58,739 bases of DNA from HyVt-337 sp964428895. GTDB lineage: Bacteria; Planctomycetota; Phycisphaerae; SM23-33. Each line of letters starts with the position of its first letter. The first letter of the stretch is position 1. The position numbers and the translations under genes were made by a program. A model generated the notes under the pieces. That model had not been told where the DNA came from. It saw only the letters and a list, made by a program, of their open reading frames with translations, and made no database searches. Below, piece after piece: positions 8,496 to 17,794 of the stretch. The stretch is taken from the NCBI GenBank assembly GCA_964428895.1, contig CAYRZU010000011.1, positions 1-58,739 on the forward strand, in the 5' to 3' direction.

Positions 8496-9370
8496 GTGAC
8501 CCATCTCCGCGCTTCCGCCAGTTGATCCGGCGTTAAGAACATTTCAGCTTCGGGGGGAAGCATGCCCCGGAACTGTTCACGGTACCGTCCGTAGTTTCCT
8601 TGAAGGCTTCGCTGGCAGAACTCGCAGAGCGCCAACACCTCGCCCTCGACCCCTAGTGTAACGATTTGTTCGATCTTGGTCTGCAGGGCGGCCTCATCTT
8701 CGAACAATTCCAGCAGCGCCTGTCGCAGGTCGGCCTGCTCGTCCTCGGCCAAGCCTGCGGCGGCCAGCCCCGCTTCATGAATCCCTCGAACGGATGGCGC
8801 CTGTTCGGGGTGATCGGCGGTGAAGAAGGTGTAGGGGGGGACGTCTCGTCGAGCGGGCGTCCGGACGCCAACACGAGCGTATCGTCCCACGGTCACGAAG
8901 TGGTGGATGCCGCAGTCATCGTCGATAACGGCGCCGGTTTCCACGCGGATGTGCCCAGCCAACAGAACGCGCGACCCGATAGTGGTGTGATCATCCACGT
9001 AGCAGTCATGGGCGACGTGGCTGTCGTCGCCCAGGGAGTTGTCGTTGCCGATTCGGGTGAGGTTGCCCCCGACCTCCGTGCCGATGTGGGCGGTCACCCG
9101 GCGGCCAAGCCGATTGCGATGCCCGATGACTAGGAAGGTATCGTTGCCGCCGTACTTGAGGTCTTGCGGCACGGCCCCGAGGATCGAGCCCTCGCCGATG
9201 GTATTGCCCGAGCCGATGGACGTATTCCCAATGACGGTGACGTTCGCTTCGAGCGTCGTCCCCGGGCCAATGGTGACGCCGGGCCCCACCACGGAGCGCT
9301 CGCCCACCTTGGCGTCCGGGGCAACCTGAGCGGACGGGTCGACTTCGCGGAGGACGTGCAGGTCAGCCAT
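8492..9370 (-). CDS. lpxA: Acyl-ACP:UDP-N-acetylglucosamine O-acyltransferase
   Basis: This 292-residue left-handed beta-helix protein catalyses the first step of lipid A synthesis in the cytoplasm. Hexapeptide repeats fill residues 12-170. The QDLKYGG loop and SHVAHDC (His118 and His121, matching E. coli His122 and catalytic His125) are present, as is LAGHI. The C-terminal helical domain is recognisable (EVLALCEFCQRSL) but diverged and about 25 residues longer than E. coli LpxA. Its start overlaps the preceding lpxA-like gene by 8 bases. Of the two lpxA homologs here, this one has the intact active site. Confidence 0.9.
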   Translation of the reverse strand: MADLHVLREVDPSAQVAPDAKVGERSVVGPGVTIGPGTTLEANVTVIGNTSIGSGNTIGEGSILGAVPQDLKYGGNDTFLVIGHRNRLGRRVTAHIGTEVGGNLTRIGNDNSLGDDSHVAHDCYVDDHTTIGSRVLLAGHIRVETGAVIDDDCGIHHFVTVGRYARVGVRTPARRDVPPYTFFTADHPEQAPSVRGIHEAGLAAAGLAEDEQADLRQALLELFEDEAALQTKIEQIVTLGVEGEVLALCEFCQRSLQGNYGRYREQFRGMLPPEAEMFLTPDQLAEARRWVT

Positions 9371-10109
9371 GGGCGCCTCCCGTCATGGAGCGCACCGCTT
9401 GCCGGACGTGCGAGTTGAGTTTCTTCTCGGCCAGGAGACGAGCGATCGCGTCGGGATCGGGCCCTCGCCCCGGGCCGTTGTAGATGTCTCGATAGGCTTC
9501 ACGCAGGCAGCGGATGTCGTCGTCGCCGTATCCGCAGCGTTGCAGCAAGCGTGCGTTGATGCCTCGGACCTGATACGGATCGCCGATGAGCATGGCAAAG
9601 GGGGGCGCGTCGACGTCGATTCGCGCATAGCCGTGGATGAAGGAATACGAGCCGACGGTGACGTTCGGCTCGACCAGGGCGAACCCACTGCTTCGGGTGT
9701 AGTCGGCAAGGGTGACGCCTTCGGAGATGATGGTGCGGTTGGTCAGAACCACGTGGTTGCCGACGGTGGCGCCGGCGCCGATTCGGCAGGCGACCATCAG
9801 GAGGCAGTCGTTACCGATTCGGGTGGCGCCCTTGGCGGGGGCCTCGATGACCATGTACTCGCGGATGCTGTTGGCCTGGCCGATCTTGATCTTGCCGTTG
9901 GCGCCGTCGTCGCCGGGTCCGATCACGGCGCCGGGAAAGATGCGATTGCCTTCTCCGATGACAGTTCGGCCCGTAATGGTCACATGGCTTCCGACGACGG
10001 TGCCGGCGCCGATCCGGACGTCGGGGCCGATGTAGCTGAAGGCGCCAATGGTCACGTCATTGGCGAGCTTGCTGGATTCAACCGTTGCCTGTCGGGATAT
10101 CGTAGGCAT
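9363..10109 (-). CDS. LpxA-like hexapeptide acyltransferase lacking the catalytic histidine
   Basis: The protein has 248 residues when started at ATG 10109 (MPTISRQATVES). It has LpxA-type hexapeptide repeats and a conventional LpxA C-terminal helical domain (CGYGDDDIRCLREAYRDIY). However, the segment matching E. coli NAHIAHDC reads ACRIGAGA: the positions of His122 and His125 are Arg109 and Ala112. The QDLKY loop and LAGH motif are also gone. It therefore should not acylate by the LpxA mechanism. It lies between lpxC-fabZ and the intact lpxA with overlapping or near-overlapping ends, so it is co-expressed. It may be a regulatory or heterotrimer partner, or act on another substrate. Confidence 0.85.
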   Translation of the reverse strand: MPTISRQATVESSKLANDVTIGAFSYIGPDVRIGAGTVVGSHVTITGRTVIGEGNRIFPGAVIGPGDDGANGKIKIGQANSIREYMVIEAPAKGATRIGNDCLLMVACRIGAGATVGNHVVLTNRTIISEGVTLADYTRSSGFALVEPNVTVGSYSFIHGYARIDVDAPPFAMLIGDPYQVRGINARLLQRCGYGDDDIRCLREAYRDIYNGPGRGPDPDAIARLLAEKKLNSHVRQAVRSMTGGAHG

Positions 10110-10122
10110 GGCCGGGGGGGTC

Positions 10123-11424
10123 TTAGGCGGGCTCGGCGTCGACGAGCATGAACTTGATTTCCGCTTCGGCGGCGACCTCGTCATTGACCAGGGCGCGGCA
10201 TCGGCAGTGGCCCGTTCGGGGCCGAACGTGAACGGCTTCGGCTTCGAGGATGAGTTGGTCACCGGGCTGAACGGGTCGGCGCATCTTTACGCGGTCCATA
10301 CTGAGGAGCACCGCCACCTTGCCGGCATGCTCCAGCCGTCGGCTCAGGAGGAGGCCTGAAATCTGAGCGAGGGCCTCGAGGATCATGACCCCGGGCAGGA
10401 TCGGCTGGGAGGGGTAATGGCCCTGGAAGTAGGGCTCGTTGATGGTGACATTCTTGATGCCGATCGCTCGGTCGCCCTCCAGGGAGACCAATCGGTCGAC
10501 CATGAGGAACGGATACCGATGGGGCAGCAGCCGCATGATGTGCCGGATGTCCATAACCGGTTCGGCGGCCTGGGCATCGACGTGGCTGGCGGCGGTGACG
10601 GAGTCAATCAGTTGACGGACCAGTTCGTGGTTCAGCTCGTGCCCGCTCTTGTAGGCCACGATTCGGCCGCGAAGTCGCTGCCCCAGCAGGGACAGGTCGC
10701 CGATGAGGTCGCAGATCTTGTGCCGGACGTGTTCGTCGTCGAATCGCAGTGTGTTCTCGATGGGGCCTTCGGAGCCCATGACCAGCAGGTCCTGGGGCGT
10801 CAGATGTGTACCGATGCCCTGTGCTTGAAAGGCCTGGGCCTCTTCAGCCAATGAGAACGTTCGGGCCGGGGCGATTTGGGAGGCGAAGTTGTCTTTGTCC
10901 AGGCGGAAGCCCAGCACCTGTCGGCCGATGCTGGGAATGTTGCCGTAATCGAGGTCGTAGAGGATGTCCAAGCAGTCGGACGGGCCGGGCAGCGCCGTCA
11001 GCATGGCCTCTCCCTCGGTGACGGAGACCGGTTCGCGGATGATGAAGACTTTCTGCTCGGCGTTCTGTTCTTCGATGCCCGCTTGCTGTAAGGCTTGGAC
11101 GAACGGCAGGGCCGAGCCGTCGGTGGAGGGGGTCTCGGCGTTCGACAGTTCGATGCAGAGATTGTCGATGCCCATGCCGCTGACCGCCGCGAGGGCGTGC
11201 TCCACGGTTTCGACAACATCGCCGTCTCGTTCGAGGCACGTCCGCCGCGGTTGGCGGACGACGTTGGTGACATCGGCGGGGATGGGGTCGCCCTGACCGG
11301 TCCGAACGAACACCACGCCGGCATTCGGTTCGGCGGGCAGGAACCGCAAGGTGCACGGCTGTCCGGTGAAGAGCCCGCGTCCGTCGACGGTCACGGCCGT
11401 TCTGATGGTCTTCTGTCGGTTCAT
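10123..11424 (-). CDS. lpxC-fabZ: Bifunctional UDP-3-O-acyl-GlcNAc deacetylase / 3-hydroxyacyl-ACP dehydratase
   Basis: This 433-residue fusion joins two enzymes that compete for 3-hydroxyacyl-ACP. Residues 1 to about 285 are LpxC, with zinc ligands in VEHALAA and in HKICDLIGD and the catalytic base region KSGHELNH. From about residue 295 the FabZ hot-dog domain follows. It has the catalytic pair in GHYPSQPILPGV and MILEALAQ, and the PHRYPFLMVDR signature. Fusions of this kind are known in Bacteroidetes and related diderms. The ATG overlaps the lpxD stop in an ATGA junction. It is the committed step of lipid A synthesis. Confidence 0.96.
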   Translation of the reverse strand: MNRQKTIRTAVTVDGRGLFTGQPCTLRFLPAEPNAGVVFVRTGQGDPIPADVTNVVRQPRRTCLERDGDVVETVEHALAAVSGMGIDNLCIELSNAETPSTDGSALPFVQALQQAGIEEQNAEQKVFIIREPVSVTEGEAMLTALPGPSDCLDILYDLDYGNIPSIGRQVLGFRLDKDNFASQIAPARTFSLAEEAQAFQAQGIGTHLTPQDLLVMGSEGPIENTLRFDDEHVRHKICDLIGDLSLLGQRLRGRIVAYKSGHELNHELVRQLIDSVTAASHVDAQAAEPVMDIRHIMRLLPHRYPFLMVDRLVSLEGDRAIGIKNVTINEPYFQGHYPSQPILPGVMILEALAQISGLLLSRRLEHAGKVAVLLSMDRVKMRRPVQPGDQLILEAEAVHVRPRTGHCRCRALVNDEVAAEAEIKFMLVDAEPA

Positions 11425-12449
11425 CCGAGTTCTTTCACCTTGGCCTCCAGGGCCTTGACGCGTTTGATCAGTTGCGGCAGCTTGGCTTCGGCGACGACGA
11501 TGCGATGGAATACGCCCGCCGGACGAGCGGGAATGCCGCCAACGATAAGCCCGGGCCCGACATGATTGGCGACGGCAGCAAAGGCGGCCACCTGAACGCC
11601 GTCACCGATGGTGATGTTGTCCTTAAGGCCGGCGTTGCCGCCGATTACAACATAACTGCCCAGCTTGGTGCTGCCGGCGATGCCCACCTGGGCAGCCAGC
11701 AAGCTCCCGGGCCCGACTTGGACGTTGTGGGCGATCTGGATGAGGTTGTCCAGCTTGGACCCGCGTGCCACCCGCGTCGAGCCGAACTTGGCGCGGTCGA
11801 TGCAGGTACAGGCGCCGAGGTCGACGTCGTCTTCGAGGACAGCATTGCCGATGTGCTCCACGCGTTGGTGCACGCCGTCGACCTGGATATAGCCGAACCC
11901 CTCCGAGCCGACAACGGCGTTGGGGCCGACGCGGACGCGGCTGCCCAGTTCGCATCGTGTTTCAATGACGGCGCCGGCGAACAGAATGGCGTCTTCGCCG
12001 ATCCGAACGTCTTTGCCGATAACGACATTGGCGCAGATTCGCGTGCGCGGGCCGATGGTCGCGCCAGCGCCGATGACGACGTTGGGGCCCATGGCGACCT
12101 CCTCGCCGATGGTGGCGGTCGGGTCGATGACGGCTGACGGGTGGACGCCTTCGGGCAGGTCCGGCGGCGGCGCGAATTGGGCGAGCAGGGCGGCAATGGC
12201 GTGGTCGACCTTTTCGACGCGGATCAGGGAGACCGACACGTCGAGGTCGGCGTCGGCGGGCACGATGACGGCGCCGGCCTGGCTGTCGGCGACTGCGTCG
12301 AGGCGCTTCTCGTCCAGAGCGAAGGTCAGATCGGTCGGTCCGGCAGCATCGAAGGGCGCCAGACCACTCAGGACCCGATCGCCGTCTCCGCAGACATCGC
12401 CACCGACCCAGTCAGCGACTTGGCTTACGGTGAAGGTTTCCGTCGTCAT
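11421..12449 (-). CDS. lpxD: UDP-3-O-(3-hydroxyacyl)glucosamine N-acyltransferase
   Basis: The protein has 342 residues, the usual LpxD length. An N-terminal uridine-binding domain covers about residues 1-100. Long hexapeptide repeats forming a left-handed beta helix follow. The catalytic histidine region NLIQIAHNVQVG and the family motif SEGFGY are present, and a C-terminal helix ends the chain. It adds the N-linked acyl chain in the third step of lipid A synthesis. It follows ompH by 21 bases and overlaps lpxC-fabZ by 4, in the common bamA-skp-lpxD order. Confidence 0.95.
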   Translation of the reverse strand: MTTETFTVSQVADWVGGDVCGDGDRVLSGLAPFDAAGPTDLTFALDEKRLDAVADSQAGAVIVPADADLDVSVSLIRVEKVDHAIAALLAQFAPPPDLPEGVHPSAVIDPTATIGEEVAMGPNVVIGAGATIGPRTRICANVVIGKDVRIGEDAILFAGAVIETRCELGSRVRVGPNAVVGSEGFGYIQVDGVHQRVEHIGNAVLEDDVDLGACTCIDRAKFGSTRVARGSKLDNLIQIAHNVQVGPGSLLAAQVGIAGSTKLGSYVVIGGNAGLKDNITIGDGVQVAAFAAVANHVGPGLIVGGIPARPAGVFHRIVVAEAKLPQLIKRVKALEAKVKELG

Positions 12450-12470
12450 GGCTTGGTCCCCTGACTGCGG

Positions 12471-13085
12471 TTATGGGCGGTTTGCCTTGTACTGCCTGTT
12501 CAGTCGAGCCAGCACGGTCTGGGTAATGTCAACGCTGGGGCTGCTGTAGAGGACCTTTCGACTCTCCATTTGCGCCAGCAGTTGGTTCATGTTCTCGGTG
12601 GTGGTATCCCGCGTTTCACGGAAGAGCACCAGCTTGTAGCCTTGCTCGACCGCCACGGTCTCGACCATGTTGAGAATCTCTTCGTACATCTCCGTGGTCA
12701 GGCGGTGGTGATCACGTCCGACGATCGTCAGCTTGTATTCCTGCCAGGCCTGGGCCTCGATGGCCTGCCGCTGAATTTCCTGGACCAACTCCTCGTAGTC
12801 GTCCTCGCCGGGCTTGTAGCCGGACAGTTCCTCTTTGAGGGCCTCGATTCGGCCGGCGCGCTTCTTGCCTTCTTCGACGATGGCGTCGCGTCGTTTGGCA
12901 AAATCGTCGGTCAGGTCATTGGCGCGATCGTATTGGTTGAAAATCTGGGCAACGTCACAGACCGCCACGTCGCCGCCGGCTGGGGCCACTTGGGCGAAGC
13001 CATCCGGGCTCGCCAGCAAAGCTATGGCTACAAAGGCGCCGGTTATGAGCACGGCGACGGGCCAAAGGTAAGCGTTTCGCGTCAT
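12471..13085 (-). CDS. OmpH/Skp-family periplasmic chaperone
   Basis: The protein has 204 residues starting MTRNAYLWPVAVL, with a signal peptide whose hydrophobic core ends near residue 27. The mature part begins with the family strand VAVCDVAQIFNQYD. It continues as a long charged coiled-coil (residues about 60-140) and ends in the second strand region YSSPSVDIT. Skp proteins form jellyfish-shaped trimers that carry unfolded outer-membrane proteins to BamA, which is encoded immediately upstream. A longer in-frame start (13166) would bury the signal peptide and was not used. Confidence 0.88.
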   Translation of the reverse strand: MTRNAYLWPVAVLITGAFVAIALLASPDGFAQVAPAGGDVAVCDVAQIFNQYDRANDLTDDFAKRRDAIVEEGKKRAGRIEALKEELSGYKPGEDDYEELVQEIQRQAIEAQAWQEYKLTIVGRDHHRLTTEMYEEILNMVETVAVEQGYKLVLFRETRDTTTENMNQLLAQMESRKVLYSSPSVDITQTVLARLNRQYKANRP

Positions 13086-13176
13086 GGTTTGATCTTCCTT
13101 TGTGGGTATCCACCGCAGGGCCTGCCGGTCGAATGCGCCCCCGGCCCGGGGTTGGCGGTGCGCCACTGTCCGTAGG

Positions 13177-15477
13177 TTAGAACGTCCAGCCGATGAAGAA
13201 ACTGAAGACCTGCGTTTCGTCGCCGCTGTTCTTGACGAGCGGAACGGCGAAGTCCAAGCTGATGGGCACGGGGCCCATCATGGGAATGACCCATCGCAGG
13301 CCCGCGCCGATAGAGGCGCGGTAGGAGGTCAGGCTGGTGGTTGTGTTGACGGTGCCGGTGTCGAGGAACACCACGCCTCGCAGCATTTTGCCGTAGATGG
13401 GGAAGCCGTATTCCGTGCCGACCAAGATGAGGAAATCGCCGCCGAACGGATCATTGGACGTTCCGCCCCGGGGACCGGCGCCGCGGTATTCAAAACCGCG
13501 AATCGAGCCGATGCCGCCGGCGTAGAAGCGTTCGAAGACCGGCGCGTCGCCCAGGATCTGGCCGATCTTGCCGCGCCCCGAGAGCACGTGCTTTCGGTCG
13601 AGACTGTCGGTGTAGACGGTTCGGTAGATTCGATATTCACCGACGAGGACGCCAAAGGTGCTCGTGCCGACGACTTGCTCGAAGCTGAAGAGCATTCGAT
13701 CGCCGGTGGTCGGCATCCATCGGCTGTCGGTGCGGTCCTTGATCAAGGTGCCCTTGAAGCCGACTTGCCCGTGGCTGCCTTTGTCGGCCATGACATCCGG
13801 TGGGGCGCCGCTGTCGACGCTGCCAACGTCGACGAATTCGATACGGGTGGATACTTCCCCGTACCAGTCGTTGGCGAAGCGGTGACCGAGGCTGACCACC
13901 GGACCGGCTCGCAGTTCGTCGTAGCTTCCCCAATCGCGTGTGAACAGGAACATCTTTACGCCGAGCGAGTAGGGCTGATCGAACAGGTAAGGCTCGAACC
14001 ATCCCACGTGGAACCGCATCAACTCCGTGCCCGGTTCAGCCACAACGCTGAGGCGTTGCCCGCCGCCCCGTAGCATGGGCCCTTTGCCGTCGCGGCGCCA
14101 GTTGAACAGATCGAAGTTCCGCTGAACGAACGAGATGTTCCCCAGCAGACCGGAGTTGGTGCTGATGCCGGCGCCCAGAAGGAGCTGGCCGGTGTCGCCC
14201 TCTTTGACTTCCACCAGCACGTCGCGGGTGTGGTCGGTCTTGGCCAAGGGAACGATGGTGACGCGTTCGAACAAGCGGGTGTCGCGGAGTCGGCTCTCAG
14301 CCCGCCGGATGGCGACGGCATCGTAGAGCTGTTCCGGATAGAACCGCAGTTCCCGGCGGACGACCCGTTCCTGGGTGATGGTGTTGCCGCGGATTTCGAT
14401 TCGGCCGATGTGATACTGATCTTCTTCGATGATGCGGAAGACCAGGATCACCAAGCCTTCGCCCTCACGGACCGGCATCCAATCCGGTGGGGCGGTGGTG
14501 GGGTCGACGTAGAGCGTCTTCGATTCGATGGTGGCTTCGATGTAGCCGACCTGGCCGTAGGTGTCCTGGAGTCGCTTCTGGTCCTGGCGGACCTCGGAGG
14601 AAACCAGGAAGTCGCCGGGGACCAGTTCGAGGCGCTCGGTGAGTTGCTGGTCGGTAAAGACCACGTTGCCTTCGAAGCGGATCTCACTGATCTTGAATCG
14701 GTCGTGCTCGGCGATGATGAAGAAGACGGTGACCTCGGTCTTCTCGTCGTTGTATTGCAGCCGTCGGCTGACCTCGGCGCCGAGGAAGCCATCTTCCACG
14801 TACAGTCGACGGATGGCCTGGATGTCCTGCTGGACCTGCTCCTCATCGAGGGCGTTCTTGGTCATCGGCCAGAAGGTGGCGTTGGTGCCGATGGTGCGTT
14901 TCAGCTTGGCGGCGCTGAAGTGGGTGTTGCCTTCGAACTTGACGGATCGGACAGCGACCTTGGGGCCTTCGCTGATTTCGTAGATGACGTTTCGGCCGTT
15001 GATGCGGCTGGTGACCTGGGCGAACTGATACCCGGCGTCGTGATACTTCTTGAGGATGGCCTTGCGTCCGGCTTCGACGGTGAACTCGCTGAGCGGATCG
15101 CCGGTCGAGTGGGGGATGTCGCGGCGAAGTTTCTTGTCGTCGAAGGCCTTGTTGTTGACGAATTGGATTTCGTCGATGGTGGCGCGTTCGGAGACCTCGA
15201 AGGTCAAGATCACGCCGCCTTCGGTGCGGGTTGCGTAGGCGCGGACGGATCGGAATCGCCCTGTCGCCAGCAGGCGCTGTTCGTCTTGATTGACAACCTT
15301 GGCGTCGAATCGCAAGCCGGAGCGACTGCGCACATGATGGAGGACGGCCGAGTCCGACAGGGCCTCATTGCCCTGGACGACGATGTCCACGATGGGTTGT
15401 CCGTCCTCGCCGCCGCCGAGTGCGGGCGCAGCGAGAGCGGCCACCATCAGAATAGTTAGGGTGAGATGTCGGGTCAT
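13177..15477 (-). CDS. bamA: Outer membrane protein assembly factor
   Basis: This 766-residue Omp85 protein starts MTRHLTLTIL with a cleavable signal peptide ending near PALGGGE. Five POTRA-like repeats can be traced through about residue 390 (for example IVDIVVQGNEAL and SEIRFEGNVVF). A C-terminal 16-strand beta barrel follows, with the RGFEYRG motif of lid loop 6 and a terminal aromatic FIGWTF. It folds and inserts outer-membrane proteins. It is the first gene of the block that continues into skp and the lipid A genes. A 243-base region without genes separates it from dnaB upstream, where I expect the promoter but could not pick a convincing one. Confidence 0.95.
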   Translation of the reverse strand: MTRHLTLTILMVAALAAPALGGGEDGQPIVDIVVQGNEALSDSAVLHHVRSRSGLRFDAKVVNQDEQRLLATGRFRSVRAYATRTEGGVILTFEVSERATIDEIQFVNNKAFDDKKLRRDIPHSTGDPLSEFTVEAGRKAILKKYHDAGYQFAQVTSRINGRNVIYEISEGPKVAVRSVKFEGNTHFSAAKLKRTIGTNATFWPMTKNALDEEQVQQDIQAIRRLYVEDGFLGAEVSRRLQYNDEKTEVTVFFIIAEHDRFKISEIRFEGNVVFTDQQLTERLELVPGDFLVSSEVRQDQKRLQDTYGQVGYIEATIESKTLYVDPTTAPPDWMPVREGEGLVILVFRIIEEDQYHIGRIEIRGNTITQERVVRRELRFYPEQLYDAVAIRRAESRLRDTRLFERVTIVPLAKTDHTRDVLVEVKEGDTGQLLLGAGISTNSGLLGNISFVQRNFDLFNWRRDGKGPMLRGGGQRLSVVAEPGTELMRFHVGWFEPYLFDQPYSLGVKMFLFTRDWGSYDELRAGPVVSLGHRFANDWYGEVSTRIEFVDVGSVDSGAPPDVMADKGSHGQVGFKGTLIKDRTDSRWMPTTGDRMLFSFEQVVGTSTFGVLVGEYRIYRTVYTDSLDRKHVLSGRGKIGQILGDAPVFERFYAGGIGSIRGFEYRGAGPRGGTSNDPFGGDFLILVGTEYGFPIYGKMLRGVVFLDTGTVNTTTSLTSYRASIGAGLRWVIPMMGPVPISLDFAVPLVKNSGDETQVFSFFIGWTF

Positions 15478-15720
15478 AGAGAAGACTCGCCAACTCGGAT
15501 CGCTCAGTCGATCCCAGGTGTCGGCTCCGCCGACGACGACCAACGCGTGTGCATCCCGCACACTGGCGTGCCCGCGGGAGCCTCCATACGCCCACAGGAC
15601 AAGTTTGGCTAGCCTACCGGCGCGGCCAGCCGGTGTCAACCGCCGAACATCGCGATTCTCCAAGCATCGTAACTTTAGTGAAGAAAACCAGTTAATTGCA
15701 GCAATACCCCGAATAATTCC

Positions 15721-17136
15721 CTAGAAGGGCGCTGCCTCTTGCGGGTCAGGTTCGGCCTGGCCCCACTGGCTGCCGACGGCGGCCGACTCAAACCGGGTGA
15801 AGTCCTTCAGGAACGTCAACGGCACGGTGCCGGTCGGCCCGTTCCGCTGCTTGGCGATAATCAGATCCGTCGTCCCTTTGGGCTGGTAGCCCTCTTCGCC
15901 GAGGTGGTAGTAGTCCTCGTTGTGCAGCAGCATGACCACGTCGGCGTCCTGTTCGATCGATCCGGATTCTCGCAGGTCGCTCATGCGCGGCGTGTGGGTG
16001 GGACGGTCGGCGGGGCCACGGTTGAGCTGGGCAGCGACCACAACCGGGATCTTCAAATCCCGCGCCAGCGCCTTGATGCCGCGCGAGATTTCGGTGATCT
16101 GCTCCTGACGGCTATTGGCTCGGCCGGAGTAGGTCATTAACTGGAGATAGTCCACGAAGATGCATTGGATGTCGTAAGCGGCCTTGAGGCGGCGGGCCTT
16201 GGCCATCATCTGCACGATGGTCAGGTTGGCCGAGTCGTCGATGTAGATGGGTGACGTTTCCAAGTCGCCGGCCACCATCTGCAAGTGGGTCCAGTTCTCA
16301 GGAGTCAGGCCGCCGCGGCGCATCTGGCGGAGGTTGAATCGCGCTCGCGAGGCCAGGAACCGCTCGGCCAACTGGTTCTTGGACATTTCCAGAGAAAACA
16401 CCGCTACCGGTTTGTGGTCCACCACCCCGATGTACTCAGCCATGTTCAGGAGCAACGACGTCTTGCCCATGGAAGGCCGGGCCGCCAGGATGAGCATCTC
16501 GCTTTCCTGGAAGCCGCTGGTCATTTCATCCAGTTGACCGTAGCCGCTGGCCAGGCCCGTGATGAGCTTGCCGTCGTGGGCTTCGAGGTTCTCGAAGGTC
16601 TGCTTGAGCAGTTCCTTGAGGGTGACAGCCGTGTCGCCGAGATGCTGCTGGGCGATGTCGAAGATGGCCTGCTCGGCCCGGTCGAGAGTGACCTGGGCTT
16701 CGTCGCGGGCCTCGTAGGCATCGCGAAGGATGTCGGTGGAGGTGGCGATCAGTTGGCGAAGCTGAGCTTTGTCGCGAACGATTTTGGCGTAGTACTCGGC
16801 GTTGGCGGGGTTGGGGACGCCCTCGACGAGATTCTTGAGGTAGTCGATGCCGCCGATCTTGTCCAGCACGCCGCGGCGGTCGAGTTCATTGCGCAAGGTC
16901 ACCAAGTCGATTTCCTTGGCGTTGTGGCGCATGTCGACCAGGACTTCGTAGACAATCTGATGGGCGGGTCGGTAGAAGTAGTCGTCTCGAAGGATCTGGA
17001 CGACCACGTCAATGCTCATGGCGTCGAGGATCATCGACGCCAGCACGCAGGCTTCGGCCTCGATGGATTGCGGGGGGAGGCGCCCCAGCGCGCCGTCATC
17101 GGCAGTGGTGTTGGTCGCAGGCGGCGTCTGCGTCAT
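15721..17136 (-). CDS. dnaB: Replicative DNA helicase
   Basis: This 471-residue hexameric helicase unwinds DNA ahead of the replication fork. The N-terminal primase-interacting domain begins with LPPQSIEAEACVL. The RecA-like core has Walker A ARPSMGKTSLL and the Walker B/H2 region IQCIFVDYLQLM. The DnaB loop FSLEMSKNQL and C-terminal DVVMLLHNEDYY are present. No intein or insertion is visible. It is the last gene of the prs-to-dnaB cluster, 76 bases after rplI. Confidence 0.97.
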   Translation of the reverse strand: MTQTPPATNTTADDGALGRLPPQSIEAEACVLASMILDAMSIDVVVQILRDDYFYRPAHQIVYEVLVDMRHNAKEIDLVTLRNELDRRGVLDKIGGIDYLKNLVEGVPNPANAEYYAKIVRDKAQLRQLIATSTDILRDAYEARDEAQVTLDRAEQAIFDIAQQHLGDTAVTLKELLKQTFENLEAHDGKLITGLASGYGQLDEMTSGFQESEMLILAARPSMGKTSLLLNMAEYIGVVDHKPVAVFSLEMSKNQLAERFLASRARFNLRQMRRGGLTPENWTHLQMVAGDLETSPIYIDDSANLTIVQMMAKARRLKAAYDIQCIFVDYLQLMTYSGRANSRQEQITEISRGIKALARDLKIPVVVAAQLNRGPADRPTHTPRMSDLRESGSIEQDADVVMLLHNEDYYHLGEEGYQPKGTTDLIIAKQRNGPTGTVPLTFLKDFTRFESAAVGSQWGQAEPDPQEAAPF

Positions 17137-17212
17137 GCGTCAGCCCTCCAGCGGCGAAACGTTGGGGCCTCGGCCGGTCAGAAGCCGAGGCCCACGTCTC
17201 ACGTCCGGTCGG

Positions 17213-17764
17213 TCAGTCCTGGTCCGGCGTTTCGTCGTCGGTGCTTGTGTCGACGTCGTCGCCGGCGGGCGCGTCGGTTTCGGCGGCGCCGTCAGCGAGT
17301 TCGTCGTCGACGTCGATGGTATGCGACGGCACGATCCACACGTGGATCGTCGCGGTGATGTCCTCGGCGAACTGCACCGTCACATCGTACTTATCAAGCT
17401 GCCGAATGGGTTGGTCAAGGACAATATACTTGGCCTCGACGAAGACATTCTCTTCGGCCAGGGCGGCCGAAATCTGGGCCGGGCCCACCGAGCCGTACAG
17501 GTGGCCTTCTTCGTTGGCGCGGACCGAAATGCTGACCTCTTTGCCTCGAATGGCGTCGGCCTTGGCTTCCAGACCGGCGCGCTCGCGGGCGAGTTCTTCC
17601 AGGTATTTCGCCTTGGCGGCCTCAATGGCCTTGAGGTTCGCGTCGGTCGGTTCGACCGCCAGCAGCTGCGGCAGCAGGTAATTCCGGGCGTATCCGTCGG
17701 CGACATCTACCACGTCGCCGATGATGCCCAGCTTCTCTACGTTCTTACTTAGCAGTACCTTCAT
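17213..17764 (-). CDS. rplI: 50S ribosomal protein L9
   Basis: The protein has 183 residues, about 35 longer than the E. coli protein. The N-terminal domain MKVLLSKNVEKLG with the NYLLPQ motif binds 23S rRNA, and a long connecting helix leads to the C-terminal domain. After the conserved end, an extra Asp/Glu-rich tail (DDELADGAAETDAP and onward) is present. It follows rpsR by 30 bases in the S6-ssb-S18-L9 arrangement. Confidence 0.96.
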   Translation of the reverse strand: MKVLLSKNVEKLGIIGDVVDVADGYARNYLLPQLLAVEPTDANLKAIEAAKAKYLEELARERAGLEAKADAIRGKEVSISVRANEEGHLYGSVGPAQISAALAEENVFVEAKYIVLDQPIRQLDKYDVTVQFAEDITATIHVWIVPSHTIDVDDELADGAAETDAPAGDDVDTSTDDETPDQD

Positions 17765-17794
17765 CGGGGATTCCTCACAGTCGTCTGTCGCCGG

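Noticed and set aside
10123..11424. LpxC-FabZ fusion as a novelty
   Set aside because: Such fusions are already known in several diderm phyla; useful as a taxonomic hint only.
14230..15459. Long open frame on the plus strand opposite bamA (and another at 13102-14073)
   Set aside because: Mirror of a GC-rich coding strand; the Val/Asp/Gly-heavy composition is that of an antisense frame, with no family motif.
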